DNA of 64,000 bases from Kordia sp. GTDB taxonomy: Bacteria; Bacteroidota; Bacteroidia; Flavobacteriales; Flavobacteriaceae. The notes beneath the pieces are model-generated. The model had not been told where the DNA came from. It did not search any database and worked only from the letters and a program-made list of their open reading frames with translations. Positions 63,860 through 64,000 of the stretch are shown here, in pieces (position 1 is the stretch's first letter; the number at the start of each line of letters is the position of its first letter). The DNA is taken from NCBI RefSeq assembly GCF_022447245.1, contig NZ_JAKVBC010000025.1:16655-80654 (forward strand), read 5' to 3'. The translations under genes and the position numbers were made by a program.

Positions 63860-64000
63860 TCAAACCCACTTCCCCTTAACATCCTTATATCGAGTCCGCC
63901 CAATAGGAATACGTGCGCCATTCTTTAGTTCAGCCATATATTTACTACCAGAAGCGACACTGATTTCTTTGACTTCAGACATCTTGACTAAATATGACTT
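63860..64000 (-). CDS. LytTR-domain regulator, C-terminus only
   Basis: The minus strand from the window edge reads KSYLVKMSEVKEISVASGS, then AELKNGARIPIGRTRYKDV and a stop at 63860. This is the last 46 residues of a LytTR DNA-binding domain; the rest lies outside the window. It would be the third LytTR protein here. Confidence 0.8.
   Translation of the reverse strand, partial: KSYLVKMSEVKEISVASGSKYMAELKNGARIPIGRTRYKDVKGKWV

Noticed and set aside
1..64000. tRNA, rRNA or insertion sequences
   Set aside because: No cloverleaf-like sequence, rRNA segment, transposase or long terminal inverted repeat was found by eye on either strand; a covariance-model search was not possible.

Overview
The window looks like a chromosomal segment of a marine Flavobacteriaceae bacterium; a Kordia-like genome is my best guess, which the sequence alone does not prove. 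The support is AT-rich DNA, Bacteroidota -7 boxes of the form TAnnTTTG, a type IX secretion (T9SS) substrate with the C-terminal sorting domain, a PorV/PorQ-family barrel, a Bacteroidota-type lanthipeptide leader, membrane-anchored LytTR and AraC regulators, and DUF4494, DUF6702, DUF1835 and DUF5916 proteins. No rRNA, tRNA, IS element, prophage or CRISPR array was seen.

Layout. 0-3 kb: a truncated lipoprotein, an LCIB-type beta-carbonic anhydrase with an unknown small partner, and a methyltransferase. 3-6 kb: the end of a surface-polysaccharide locus (CapK/PaaK-like ligase plus polyprenyl glycosylphosphotransferase). 6-7 kb: a patatin phospholipase and an orphan lanthipeptide-type precursor. 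7-17 kb: envelope and housekeeping genes (Lnb/DUF4105, PorV-like, pssA plus a beta-helix protein, lptB, an AhpD-like protein, tatC, kdsD, recQ). 17-20 kb: a two-component system with a TPR histidine kinase. 20-31 kb: housekeeping genes (dual immunophilin, YfiT-like, csaA, mutS2, ung), the SUI1/DUF1835/nucleoside phosphorylase/binding-protein operon and a 2OG oxygenase. 31-36 kb: a fused alpha-keto-acid dehydrogenase E1 and a large T9SS-secreted beta-propeller protein.

36-58 kb is an accessory zone. It mixes signalling and cell-wall genes (LytTR regulator plus membrane serine hydrolase, BlaI plus an M56-M23 fusion, M23-LysM, M50-TPR, membrane AraC) with at least six broken genes: a peroxiredoxin with one nonsense codon, an ankyrin gene, a LytTR gene with one frameshift, an FAD oxidoreductase, an AraC remnant and an unidentified remnant. 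58-64 kb holds a transporter, a metal-related operon (HMA lipoprotein, DUF6702, HupE/UreJ), a DoxX-like protein, DUF4494, and the edge of a further LytTR gene.

The most useful leads are regulatory. The same GCAAC-N3-GTTGC palindrome sits at the promoters of the carbonic anhydrase gene and of the HMA/HupE operon, which suggests one metal-responsive repressor controls both. Two BlaI-type dyads 20 bp apart cover the promoter of the BlaI/M56-M23 pair. A tandem repeat with a 20-21 bp period lies between a LytTR gene and its neighbour.
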